Positions 1 through 5,643 of a DNA stretch of 7,414 bases are shown here, piece by piece; position 1 is the first letter of the stretch; the number at the start of each line of letters is the position of its first letter. The notes beneath the pieces were generated by a model. That model was not told where the DNA came from and made no database searches. It saw nothing but the letters and a program-made list of their open reading frames with translations. This DNA is from Bacteroidota bacterium (lineage in GTDB: Bacteria; Bacteroidota; Bacteroidia; Chitinophagales; Chitinophagaceae), in contig JAEVYV010000249.1 of assembly GCA_023392575.1 (NCBI GenBank), positions 1-7,414 on the forward strand, read 5' to 3'. Made by a program: the position numbers and the translations under genes.

Positions 1-1645
1 AAATAATATAGGTCCCAGCCGGAAGTTTTTGAGTTTTTTCATCCAGCCCATCCCAGTTCCAGCTGCCTTTCAAACCAAGGGTTTGATTCTTTACAAAATA
101 ACGAACCGCTTTTCCGCCCGCATTGAAAATAGTGATATTGGCCATGTAGCCTGCTTCTTCCATCTGGTACTGTATGGTAAGCATATCATCGTATCCGTCA
201 TTATCAGGAGAAAATATTTTGGGACGAATGTCAATAACGGCGTTGCCGGCTTCCGCTAGTTTGTGCTGCGAGTTTTGATAAGTAGGCGTTCCAAAGCCCG
301 CCGTGAAAGCCGCCGAATGCCAGTTGCCAGCGTCCTGAGATGTTCCGGCCGGATCAATTCTTTCCAGGGCCACGCCTTCGGCATTACTGATCAGGGCAAA
401 ATGCCATTTGCTGGAATAACGCACTTCATCCACAACTTCTCCCTGCGAGTTGGTGATCACCACCGTGCCTTTGTCATCGGGGTAAGAAGGCAGGGAAGAC
501 AGCGCTAAAGTATTTGACGGAGTTTGCACCAGGTATTCTTTCATCAGCGATGCGGCATCTTCCGTAACAACAATATGTTCCCCTGGAAAAATCCAATACG
601 GCGACTCACTTAATTTTTTAGCGGAGCTGATGGCACCCGCTGCGTTGCGGTTGGCAATGTATAACCTGCTGCCATCAAGTACCTTGTTGCTTTTGTTGTA
701 AAGTTCTACGTAGTCAAAGGCGTTGGGCCGGGGGTTAAACAAAATTTCATTGATGACAATATCGGTATCCAGGGCTTCTTCTGTTAGTCCTGCCCTGGCC
801 TGGTTGTAAGCCGCGATCGCATTGCCCTGGCAGTCTTTTACATGGTTTGCGGTTAGCGTGTAAACGGTTCTTTTTTCCAAGGGGGTGGAAAGCCTTAGCA
901 CCACTTGGTTAAACAAGGGCGCTTGGGCAACAACCGACACCAGGCGTATTCCATGCGTTAAAGAATAATTAGTGACAACCGATGCGGAAGCGCTATCCAG
1001 CGGTTCATCAAAAACGGCTACGAGAGTTACACTGTCTATGCTGTACGTTCTTTGTAATTGTGGTGGGGTTTGATCAGGGTTAGCTCCATCAACAGCATTC
1101 TTTTTCCCGGGCGTTCCGCCGCCCGGGTCCGTGCTGGCTTTCCAGTTGCTCAATCCGCCACAGGGGTTCTTCGTGTCGATCATTTCCAGCGTCCAGCCGC
1201 CTTCCTGTTTTACCGCATTTTGATACCAACTGCTTGAGTAGTTTACTGCATGAATGGTTAGTCCTTCCTTTGAAGTTAAACTAAGCAAAGTTCCATCGTT
1301 TGCCAGGGAAGGAAAGCTGGGGATGCCCAGCACTCTGCCAAAAGAGCTAAAAAGGGTAGCATTGCCGGTAGAGGTGATGATGAGAAAGTCATCGGCCGGC
1401 AAAACATAATTAGGAAAGGCCCCACTGGTTGCCGAAGAAGTAGAAAGCCGGCAGCCGGCCAGGTTCAAATCCCGTCCGCTTACATTTTTTAATTCGATGA
1501 ACTCGGCATTGGGCAAACCCACCTGGGGAGTGGGGTCGGCCATAATTTCATCGATCACTACCTCATAACGGGCAATCGGTTGCGCCATGCAAAAAAGTGA
1601 AATGCCGTGGAAGCATAGAAGCAGCAGCAGTTTGGCCGGGGTCAT
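1..1645 (-). CDS. Secreted lamin-tail-domain protein with SbsA-like and FlgD-like Ig domains (3' end outside window)
   Basis: The frame is open for 548 codons and leaves the left edge, so the C-terminus is missing. The start at 1645-1643 gives a signal peptide (MTPAKLLLLLLCFHGISLFC, then MAQ), with probable signal peptidase I cleavage near AQ. An in-frame ATG at 1714-1712 would add 23 residues but places extra hydrophobic sequence ahead of the signal, so it is less likely. Domains by eye: a first lamin-tail domain at about residues 28-182 (VVIDEIMADPTP at its start, NWKASTDPGGGTPGKKN at its end); an SbsA-like Ig domain at 193-278 (VTLVAVFDEPLDSAS); a second lamin-tail domain at 294-459 (DIVINEILFNPRP, FDYVELYNKS); and a FlgD/CHU_C-like Ig domain from about 469 (FSPDNDGYDD, WNWDGLDEKTQKLPAGTYII). 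The last motif usually lies 20-40 residues from the end of such proteins. Lamin-tail domains in secreted bacterial proteins are thought to mediate envelope or polymer association. No catalytic domain is visible, so the molecular role is unknown. The gene is divergent from asd. Confidence 0.9.
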   Translation of the reverse strand, partial: MTPAKLLLLLCFHGISLFCMAQPIARYEVVIDEIMADPTPQVGLPNAEFIELKNVSGRDLNLAGCRLSTSSATSGAFPNYVLPADDFLIITSTGNATLFSSFGRVLGIPSFPSLANDGTLLSLTSKEGLTIHAVNYSSSWYQNAVKQEGGWTLEMIDTKNPCGGLSNWKASTDPGGGTPGKKNAVDGANPDQTPPQLQRTYSIDSVTLVAVFDEPLDSASASVVTNYSLTHGIRLVSVVAQAPLFNQVVLRLSTPLEKRTVYTLTANHVKDCQGNAIAAYNQARAGLTEEALDTDIVINEILFNPRPNAFDYVELYNKSNKVLDGSRLYIANRNAAGAISSAKKLSESPYWIFPGEHIVVTEDAASLMKEYLVQTPSNTLALSSLPSYPDDKGTVVITNSQGEVVDEVRYSSKWHFALISNAEGVALERIDPAGTSQDAGNWHSAAFTAGFGTPTYQNSQHKLAEAGNAVIDIRPKIFSPDNDGYDDMLTIQYQMEEAGYMANITIFNAGGKAVRYFVKNQTLGLKGSWNWDGLDEKTQKLPAGTYII

Positions 1646-1686
1646 TACAACTAATATAAAAACTATTGTCAAAAGATTGCATGCAT

Positions 1687-1717
1687 TTGGCGGTAAAAAT
1701 TTTTCGCTATACATTCG
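1687..1717 (+). promoter_or_regulatory. Candidate Bacteroidota-type promoter for the asd leader
   Basis: TTG at 1687-1689 is followed after 20 bases by TACATTCG at 1710-1717. This fits the Bacteroidota sigma-ABfr consensus (TTG, 19-21 bases, TAnnTTTG) with one mismatch in the downstream box. It would start transcription at about 1722-1726, some 8-12 bases before the leader-peptide ATG and about 180 bases before asd. The elements are short and AT-rich, so the call rests mainly on its position ahead of the leader structures. Confidence 0.4.
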
Positions 1718-1733
1718 CTTTGCAGTGAAAACA

Positions 1734-1787
1734 ATGAAACATACAACGTGCACAAAGAAACAGTTGTCCAAAGCGGAAGGAGTGTAA
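1734..1787 (+). CDS. Putative Thr/Lys-rich attenuation leader peptide upstream of asd (17 aa)
   Basis: ATG at 1734-1736 opens a 17-codon frame ending in TAA at 1785-1787: MKHTTCTKKQLSKAEGV. Three Thr codons (1743-1745, 1746-1748, 1752-1754) and two Lys codons (1755-1760) cluster in an 18-base stretch, and two more Lys codons lie at 1737 and 1770. Thr and Lys are end products of the pathway fed by asd, the next gene downstream. Leader peptides of this kind, such as thrL of enteric bacteria, act as ribosome-stalling sensors rather than as functional proteins. The last codons and the stop overlap the left arm of a potential antiterminator (1775-1788), which couples translation to RNA folding. 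The start region is A-rich (GAAAACA before the ATG), as is usual in Bacteroidota. The frame is short and could be chance on its own; the adjoining terminator and antiterminator raise its credibility. Confidence 0.6.
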   Translation: MKHTTCTKKQLSKAEGV

Positions 1788-1816
1788 TGCACGGGTATGT
1801 TCAAAATAAATTACAG

Positions 1817-1842
1817 GCCTTCCCCAAACGGAAGGCTTTTTT
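1817..1842 (+). terminator. Intrinsic terminator inside the asd leader
   Basis: GCCTTCC (1817-1823) and GGAAGGC (1830-1836) form a perfect 7-bp stem with the 6-base loop CCAAAC, followed directly by six T residues (1837-1842). On the opposite strand no T-run follows the stem, so it works only for plus-strand transcription. The gene to its left is divergent, so no upstream plus-strand gene needs terminating. It lies 59 bases before the asd ATG and makes sense only as a premature terminator of a leader transcript or as the end of a short RNA of roughly 115-120 nt. Confidence 0.8.
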
Positions 1843-1901
1843 ATTGCCTGCCGGCATTGAGCAGCGCATAAAAATCATTTAACCACTAAATAAAACGAAC
1901 A

Positions 1902-2894
1902 ATGAAAGTTGCAGTTGTTGGCGCCACCGGCCTTGTTGGTACAAAAATTCTACAGATCCTTGCAGAACGCAATTTCCCTGTAGACGAACTCATTCCTGTT
2001 GCTTCCGAAAGATCTGTAGGAAAGGAAGTGGAATTCAAGGGAAAGAAATACAAGGTGGTCAGCCTGCAGGACGGAATTGCGGCCCGGCCTGCTGTGGCGT
2101 TGTTTTCTGCCGGCGGCAGCACCTCGCTTGAGTGGGCGCCTAAGTTTGCCGAAGCGGGTATTACGGTGATCGACAATTCTTCGGCCTGGAGAATGGATCC
2201 CGAAAAACCATTGGTTGTACCGGAAGTGAACGCTCATGTGCTTTCGGGCAACGATAAAATCATTGCCAACCCCAATTGTTCCACCATTCAAATGGTGGTG
2301 GCCCTGCAACCCCTGCATGAAAAATACGGCATCAAAAGAGTAGTGGTGTCCACCTATCAAAGCGTGACCGGCACGGGCAAAAAAGCTGTGGACCAGTTGT
2401 TTAATGAAAGGCTGGGTAAGGAGGGAGAGATGGCGTATAAATACCAAATTGACCTGAACGCGTTGCCGCAGATTGATGTTTTCCTGGACAATGGCTATAC
2501 CAAGGAAGAAATGAAGATGGTAAACGAAACCAAAAAAATCATGGGCGATGATTCCATCCGGGTGACTTCCACTACGGTGCGCATACCGGTCATGGGCGGT
2601 CACAGCGAAAGCGTGAACGTGGAGTTTGCAAACGATTTTGAGTTGAACGAATTAAGGGAAGTGCTGGCCCAAGCTCCCGGTGTGGTGGTGCAGGACGATC
2701 CGGCTCAACAAGTTTACCCCATGCCTTTGTGGGCCCACGAAAAAGACGAAGTATTTGTGGGGCGCCTGCGCCGGGACGAAACCCAGCCCAATACCCTGAA
2801 TATGTGGATTGTCAGCGATAATTTGCGCAAAGGGGCAGCCACCAATGCGGTGCAAATTGCGGAGTATCTGTTGAGCAAGGGCTTGCTGAAATAA
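1902..2894 (+). CDS. asd: Aspartate-semialdehyde dehydrogenase
   Basis: This cytosolic enzyme catalyses the NADPH-dependent reductive dephosphorylation of L-aspartyl-4-phosphate to L-aspartate-4-semialdehyde, the common precursor of lysine/diaminopimelate, threonine and methionine. The 330-residue length is normal for the family. Visible features are the N-terminal Rossmann motif GATGLVG (residues 7-13), SAGGSTS (69-75), the active-site segment NPNCST with nucleophile Cys126 (123-128), the substrate segment YQSVTGTGKKA (152-162), RIPVMGGHSE (227-236) with Arg227 and the general-base His234, and the C-terminal cofactor-side segment SDNLRKGAATNA (305-316). The start at 1902 is preceded by an A-rich stretch (AAATAAAACGAACA) with no Shine-Dalgarno, as is usual in Bacteroidota. 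It appears monocistronic, bounded by the attenuator-like leader upstream and a strong inverted repeat downstream. Expression is probably set by premature termination in the leader in response to charged tRNA-Thr and/or tRNA-Lys (inference). Confidence 0.97.
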   Translation: MKVAVVGATGLVGTKILQILAERNFPVDELIPVASERSVGKEVEFKGKKYKVVSLQDGIAARPAVALFSAGGSTSLEWAPKFAEAGITVIDNSSAWRMDPEKPLVVPEVNAHVLSGNDKIIANPNCSTIQMVVALQPLHEKYGIKRVVVSTYQSVTGTGKKAVDQLFNERLGKEGEMAYKYQIDLNALPQIDVFLDNGYTKEEMKMVNETKKIMGDDSIRVTSTTVRIPVMGGHSESVNVEFANDFELNELREVLAQAPGVVVQDDPAQQVYPMPLWAHEKDEVFVGRLRRDETQPNTLNMWIVSDNLRKGAATNAVQIAEYLLSKGLLK

Positions 2895-2911
2895 AAGCGA
2901 AAGCAAAACTG

Positions 2912-2973
2912 AAAAGTCAAAATTCAAAACCGGTCTTCAGCTCCAGGGCTCCTGTTTTTGAATTTTGACTTTT
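2912..2973. terminator. Bidirectional terminator-like inverted repeat between convergent genes
   Basis: An uninterrupted 18-bp inverted repeat pairs 2912-2929 with 2956-2973 (AAAAGTCAAAATTCAAAA and its complement) around a 26-base loop; the loop can itself fold through CAGGG/CCTG-type pairing. Each arm ends in a T-run when read 5' to 3' on its own strand, so the structure can terminate asd on the plus strand and the lipoprotein gene on the minus strand. It begins 18 bases after the asd stop and ends 41 bases before the stop of the convergent gene. Confidence 0.8.
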
Positions 2974-3013
2974 TACTTTGCCAATATCCTTACAATCAAG
3001 CCGGTTCAACTCC

Positions 3014-3709
3014 TCAACTATTTCGCTGTTTGTACGGAAAATGTTTTCCAAAGTTGTTGGTGATTTCTTCAATCACAATGTCCGACGAGGTGTTGTAGTC
3101 GGCGCCTCTTTTATAATGATCGTTCCACAGGGTTTGGTTGTTGCTCACCAAATTGCATGAAGCATGGATGTCGTTGGTTTTGTTGGAGACGTAGGGCAGG
3201 GGAAGCCTGCCGGACACACCGGTTTGGTACAGGATCTGCCGGCCCATGTCAATGCCCATGGAAGCCAGGTCGCTCATGTACCGCTTTTTTTGGATGCGCA
3301 TGCGCACCACGGCATCCACGCCTAAAATTTTCGCCAGTTTTTTATCGTCTTCTTTCCAAGAACCGCGGATGGAGATCCCGTTTTCTTCCAACAGTTTTTC
3401 TGTTGTCCCCAGGTCCTGAACGGCCACACTGGTAAAGTACTTGCGGGTATTGGCATGGCGCAATATGCTGTTGTAAAGCGAGTGTTGAAAGCTCCGGCTT
3501 TCCGTTTCTTCAATGGCAGCAATGGCCTCTGGTGTCAGGTTCTTGGGCTGGGTTCCGGTAAAGATCATTTCGGCCGGCAGCACCGCAATGATCTTGTGGT
3601 GCCGGGTTTGCTGTGCAAAGGACGATGAGGTATAGTATTTAGGACTGGAGCAGGACGCAAAAGCAACGAGTACAAGAAGGCTAACGGATAGGTGTAAACT
3701 TTTTTTCAT
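3014..3709 (-). CDS. Small lipoprotein, CsgG/TolB-N-like fold suspected
   Basis: I do not recognise this as a named gene. The start at 3709-3707 is chosen because it gives a clean lipoprotein signal: MKK, a hydrophobic core (LHLSVSLLVLVAFA), then ASC with Cys20 followed by SSPKYY. The frame also extends upstream to an ATG at 3772, but that would place 21 residues before the signal. There is no acidic run directly after the cysteine of the kind linked to surface export in Bacteroidota, which favours a periplasm-facing location (inference). The mature protein (about 210 residues) starts with a strand (KIIAVLPAEMIF, 39-50), then a helix rich in E/A (60-70), a second alpha/beta unit ending in KLAKILGVDAVVRMRI (124-139), and a C-terminal half with DIHASCNLVSNNQTLW (180-195) and a terminal helix. 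The strand-helix-LGVDAVV pattern recalls CsgG/TolB-N-type envelope lipoproteins, but this is resemblance only. It is convergent with asd and 105 bases downstream of the DUF2461 gene. Confidence 0.85.
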   Translation of the reverse strand: MKKSLHLSVSLLVLVAFASCSSPKYYTSSSFAQQTRHHKIIAVLPAEMIFTGTQPKNLTPEAIAAIEETESRSFQHSLYNSILRHANTRKYFTSVAVQDLGTTEKLLEENGISIRGSWKEDDKKLAKILGVDAVVRMRIQKKRYMSDLASMGIDMGRQILYQTGVSGRLPLPYVSNKTNDIHASCNLVSNNQTLWNDHYKRGADYNTSSDIVIEEITNNFGKHFPYKQRNS

Positions 3710-3814
3710 AGCGTACGGTTTTGTTGCTACAAGATAAAAGAAGACCCATGACACTTCATAGCGTCTTAACATTTTTTATTGTTGCAGATATGTAAAAGTG
3801 TACAGGCTTGTGGG

Positions 3815-4486
3815 CTAGTCTGTGTCCACAGCGCGGTTGAAAAAAGCCACCAGGGGCTGCAGGGCCGCAAAGGCGGTTATGGTTTTTTGGTGCAGGGTGG
3901 CTTTGGTCAGTTCCTCGTCGCTTACACTTGTTTCCGCAATAAAGCTTTTGAATTTTAAATAATCCGCGGCGGGGTTCTCTTTTTCATAGCCTTTGGGCAT
4001 GGTTGTCAAACGAACATCGGCGCCGTGGTACAGATCGCCGTATGTTTTTTTAAAGTTCTTTTCGTTCAGCATCAGCTGAAACTCTTCCCAGTTGTAATCA
4101 ATCTCCTGCCGTACGTTTTTTAGTTTTTGCGCATCGGGCATCCAAAGCCCTCCGCCAATAAAACTAAAACCGGGTTCGCAATGAAAATAATAACCGGCAA
4201 AACCGGATTTGCGTCCGCCTCTTTTGATGCTGGCGCCGAAATTGGTTTTATAGGGCGATTTATCCTTGGCAAACCGAATGTCCCGGTTGATGCGAAACAG
4301 GCAATCCCGGGCCGTTAATCCGGTTACGGTGGGGTCGGTTTGCTGCAGGGCATCAATCACCAGCTGAATGAAATTGGAAAAGTCAATGCGGGCCGCTTCG
4401 TATTGGGCCCTGTGGGCATCGAACCAGGGTTTGTGGTTGTTCTTTTTTAGCTGCGATAAAAACTTTAGGGTTTGGGGCGCTAACAT
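3815..4486 (-). CDS. DUF2461 (TIGR02453-type) family protein
   Basis: This 223-residue protein is at the usual length for the family. Recognisable conserved blocks are FLSQLKKNNHKPWF (9-22) followed by YEAAR, the central block RINRDIRFAKDKSPYKTNF (65-83), and GYYFHCEPGFSFIGGGLWMP (98-117), then a helix KLKNVRQEI (121-129). These are hallmark motifs of DUF2461, a widespread bacterial family also found in some fungi, with no established biochemical function as far as I know. There is no signal peptide or membrane segment, so it is probably cytosolic. The start at 4486-4484 sits right at the beginning of the conserved N-terminal helix, and the upstream sequence has no better candidate. It lies 80 bases after the ABM-like gene on the same strand, with a nested inverted repeat in the gap that could separate the two transcripts. 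Confidence 0.92.
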   Translation of the reverse strand: MLAPQTLKFLSQLKKNNHKPWFDAHRAQYEAARIDFSNFIQLVIDALQQTDPTVTGLTARDCLFRINRDIRFAKDKSPYKTNFGASIKRGGRKSGFAGYYFHCEPGFSFIGGGLWMPDAQKLKNVRQEIDYNWEEFQLMLNEKNFKKTYGDLYHGADVRLTTMPKGYEKENPAADYLKFKSFIAETSVSDEELTKATLHQKTITAFAALQPLVAFFNRAVDTD

Positions 4487-4512
4487 GAAGTGAAGTTAGG
4501 GAATGGACAGCG

Positions 4513-4554
4513 GACAAGTGATGGGTACAAAACCTGCGGGTTTTTCCACTTGTC
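4513..4554. repeat. Nested inverted repeat, possible terminator after the ABM-like gene
   Basis: The outer arms GACAAGTG (4513-4520) and CACTTGTC (4547-4554) are perfectly complementary over 8 bp. They flank an inner perfect 6-bp hairpin AAAACC (4529-4534) / GGTTTT (4539-4544) with a four-base loop. On the minus strand the structure starts 12 bases after the stop codon of the ABM-like gene, and the inner stem ends in TTTTG. It may be a weak terminator or an RNA-processing or stability hairpin between two co-directional genes. There is no long T-tract after the outer stem, so the terminator reading is tentative. Confidence 0.45.
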
Positions 4555-4566
4555 GACTGACTCCTT

Positions 4567-4884
4567 TTACAAAACGTGGGGCGACGCCTCAAAGACCTCT
4601 TCTGCCGAATAGGTTTTTAGTTCTGGCGGCCCGGAAAAAAACTCCTGCAGCCTGCTGACCAACGTTTTGTACAAGCCACTGGTGTGATAGGCATCGGCAT
4701 CGGCCTTGGTTTTCCATTCGGTAACCGAAATACAGGCCTCGCTCTTGTCATCGGGCAGGAGCAATCGTATGCCCAGATTGCCCTTTTGTTTTTTGACCTC
4801 CGGAGCAATTTCTGCACCGTAAACCTTTTTTACTTCGTCAATGCGATCCGGCAAAAAGTGGCAGAAAGTTAAGCGAACAATCAT
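4567..4884 (-). CDS. ABM-like dimeric alpha/beta-barrel protein
   Basis: This 105-residue protein has the layout of the antibiotic-biosynthesis-monooxygenase/dimeric alpha-beta-barrel superfamily: strand 1 (MIVRLTFCHF), a helix (RIDEVKKVYGAEIAPEVKKQ, 14-33), then the turn GNLGIRLLLPDD (35-46), strand ACISVTEWKTKADADAY (50-66) with the typical W after the strand, and a C-terminal helix and strand (LVSRLQEFF, ELKTYSAEEVF). Members of this fold act as small monooxygenases, haem-degrading enzymes or ligand-binding proteins. The residues that would fix an activity are not diagnostic here, so no function is assigned. The start is well supported by AGGAGG ahead of the ATG. A TAnnTTTG-like box (TACCTTTA, 4947-4940 on the minus strand) could be its promoter, but no TTG partner is present at the right distance. 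The gene may therefore be transcribed alone or with the following DUF2461 gene. Confidence 0.85.
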   Translation of the reverse strand: MIVRLTFCHFLPDRIDEVKKVYGAEIAPEVKKQKGNLGIRLLLPDDKSEACISVTEWKTKADADAYHTSGLYKTLVSRLQEFFSGPPELKTYSAEEVFEASPHVL

Positions 4885-4888
4885 AACG

Positions 4889-4894
4889 CCTCCT
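4889..4894 (-). promoter_or_regulatory. Perfect Shine-Dalgarno of the ABM-like gene
   Basis: On the minus strand AGGAGG (4894 to 4889) lies four bases before the ATG at 4884, inside AAAAAAGGAGGCGTT. A full consensus site is uncommon in Bacteroidota, where starts are usually A-rich without one, as for asd in this window. It fixes the start codon of this gene. Confidence 0.8.
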
Positions 4895-5021
4895 TTTTTA
4901 AGTGAAGAAATGCAGTCTTCCGAGGCGGAAAGTAAAAACTAAAGGTAGAAAAGTTCGTGCACTTTCCTGGGCTGGCCGAAAGAAGCACCGATGAGATAAC
5001 AAGCAATCAGTGACCAGCCGC

Positions 5022-5582
5022 TTAAACCCTGCCCCAGTTTTCCCCGCTTTTGATGCGGTACATGGTCATTTCGCTAACATCGTATTTATCGGCCAATTGC
5101 TTAATGGTGAGCCTTCGGTTTTTATTGTGGAGTTGTTCTTTGATCCTTCGTACCTGCGCGGCGGTGAGTTTTAACCCCACATCGCGGGTGGCCTGCTTTT
5201 TCTTATAGGCAATTTTCGCCGGGCTGTGCTGTTGATGTGCAATCATCTCATCCAAAGTGGCCCAGGCCAGGTTTTTAACCGAGTTGTCCAGCTTGTTATG
5301 GTTTTTGTGAATCACAAACCGGTACTTGGGCGAAGGACGTTTTAAAAACAGCTTGGCCAGTTCCCGGTGAATATAAAGTGTGCCTTTATGGCCGGGGCGG
5401 TGCAGGTTTAATGTACGGTAGCCCGTGGTCAGGGACCCGCTTAAAAGCTTGCCGTCTTTAAGCACATCTTCTTTATAGCTGGCTATGCGGCCTAGGGAGG
5501 ATATGGCATAGCGGTTGCGCAATTCCCTGCTGCCTTTGAACAGCAAGGGTTTCCATATTTCTCCCGGTAATTTTTTGATCAT
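5022..5582 (-). CDS. Free-standing NUMOD4/HNH endonuclease-like protein with C-terminal HTH
   Basis: Read from the ATG at 5582-5580, the product is 186 residues. The frame is open back to 5675, but residues before MIKKLPGEIW show no conservation that I recognise, so the inner start is preferred. The N-terminus carries a NUMOD4-like motif (GEIWKPL at 7-13, then NRYAISSLGRIASY at 23-36). It is followed by an HNH_3-type core: IHRELAKLF (71-79, His72), VIHKNHNKLDN (90-100, His92, Asn100) and NLAWATLDEM (104-113). The C-terminal part (about 139-186) is basic and contains a helix-turn-helix, LTIKQLADKYDVSEMTMYRI (158-177), then SGENWGRV, resembling the DNA-binding repeat found behind homing-type nucleases. 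Such proteins cut or nick DNA and are often selfish elements carried by phages, introns or standing alone in chromosomes. No intron or flanking direct repeat was found here. It follows ligA on the same strand. Confidence 0.87.
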   Translation of the reverse strand: MIKKLPGEIWKPLLFKGSRELRNRYAISSLGRIASYKEDVLKDGKLLSGSLTTGYRTLNLHRPGHKGTLYIHRELAKLFLKRPSPKYRFVIHKNHNKLDNSVKNLAWATLDEMIAHQQHSPAKIAYKKKQATRDVGLKLTAAQVRRIKEQLHNKNRRLTIKQLADKYDVSEMTMYRIKSGENWGRV

Positions 5583-5643
5583 AGCTAATATTTGATTTGC
5601 GGCATAACGGTTCAGCACAGGGTAGAATAGATGCATGAAAATT

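Larger units (their letters stand above)
1734..1842 (+). promoter_or_regulatory. Putative ribosome-dependent transcription attenuator of asd
   Basis: Three alternative helices can be drawn. (1) The terminator pairs 1817-1823 with 1830-1836 (7 bp) and is followed by T6. (2) The antiterminator pairs 1775-1780 (GGAAGG) with 1818-1823 (CCTTCC), and 1783-1788 (TGTAAT) with 1810-1815 (ATTACA), making 12 bp around a 2x2 internal loop. It consumes the left arm of the terminator. (3) A possible protector helix pairs 1747-1752 (CGTGCA, within the Thr codons) with 1788-1793 (TGCACG) and encloses the antiterminator's left arm. In the inferred mechanism, a ribosome starved at the Thr/Lys codons 1743-1760 masks helix 3 but leaves 1775-1788 free, so the antiterminator forms and asd is transcribed. 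A ribosome reaching the stop at 1785-1787 covers that arm and the terminator forms. No leader family in my knowledge exactly matches this for asd. The pairings are read directly from the sequence; their use in the cell is inference. Confidence 0.6.

Noticed and set aside
1587..1787. A 66-codon plus-strand ORF covering the asd leader
   Set aside because: Its first 20 codons are antisense to the lamin-tail gene start, and its start lies upstream of the candidate promoter. Only its last 17 codons, from the internal ATG at 1734, have the leader-peptide context.
1950..2603. A 217-codon minus-strand ORF inside asd
   Set aside because: It is fully antisense to the intact, motif-rich asd frame and has no recognisable domain; it is a shadow of asd codon bias.
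4970..5019. GGCTGG/CCAGCC inverted repeat as a terminator for the HNH gene
   Set aside because: Only 6 bp with a loop of about 38 bases and no T-run; likely chance.
4939..5021. Open minus-strand frame after the HNH stop (reads ...SGWSLIACYLIGASFGQ...) that might be the far end of a gene split by the HNH insertion
   Set aside because: It is only about 27 codons, has no start and no recognisable family, and cannot be joined to the 25-codon ORF behind ligA on any evidence here.
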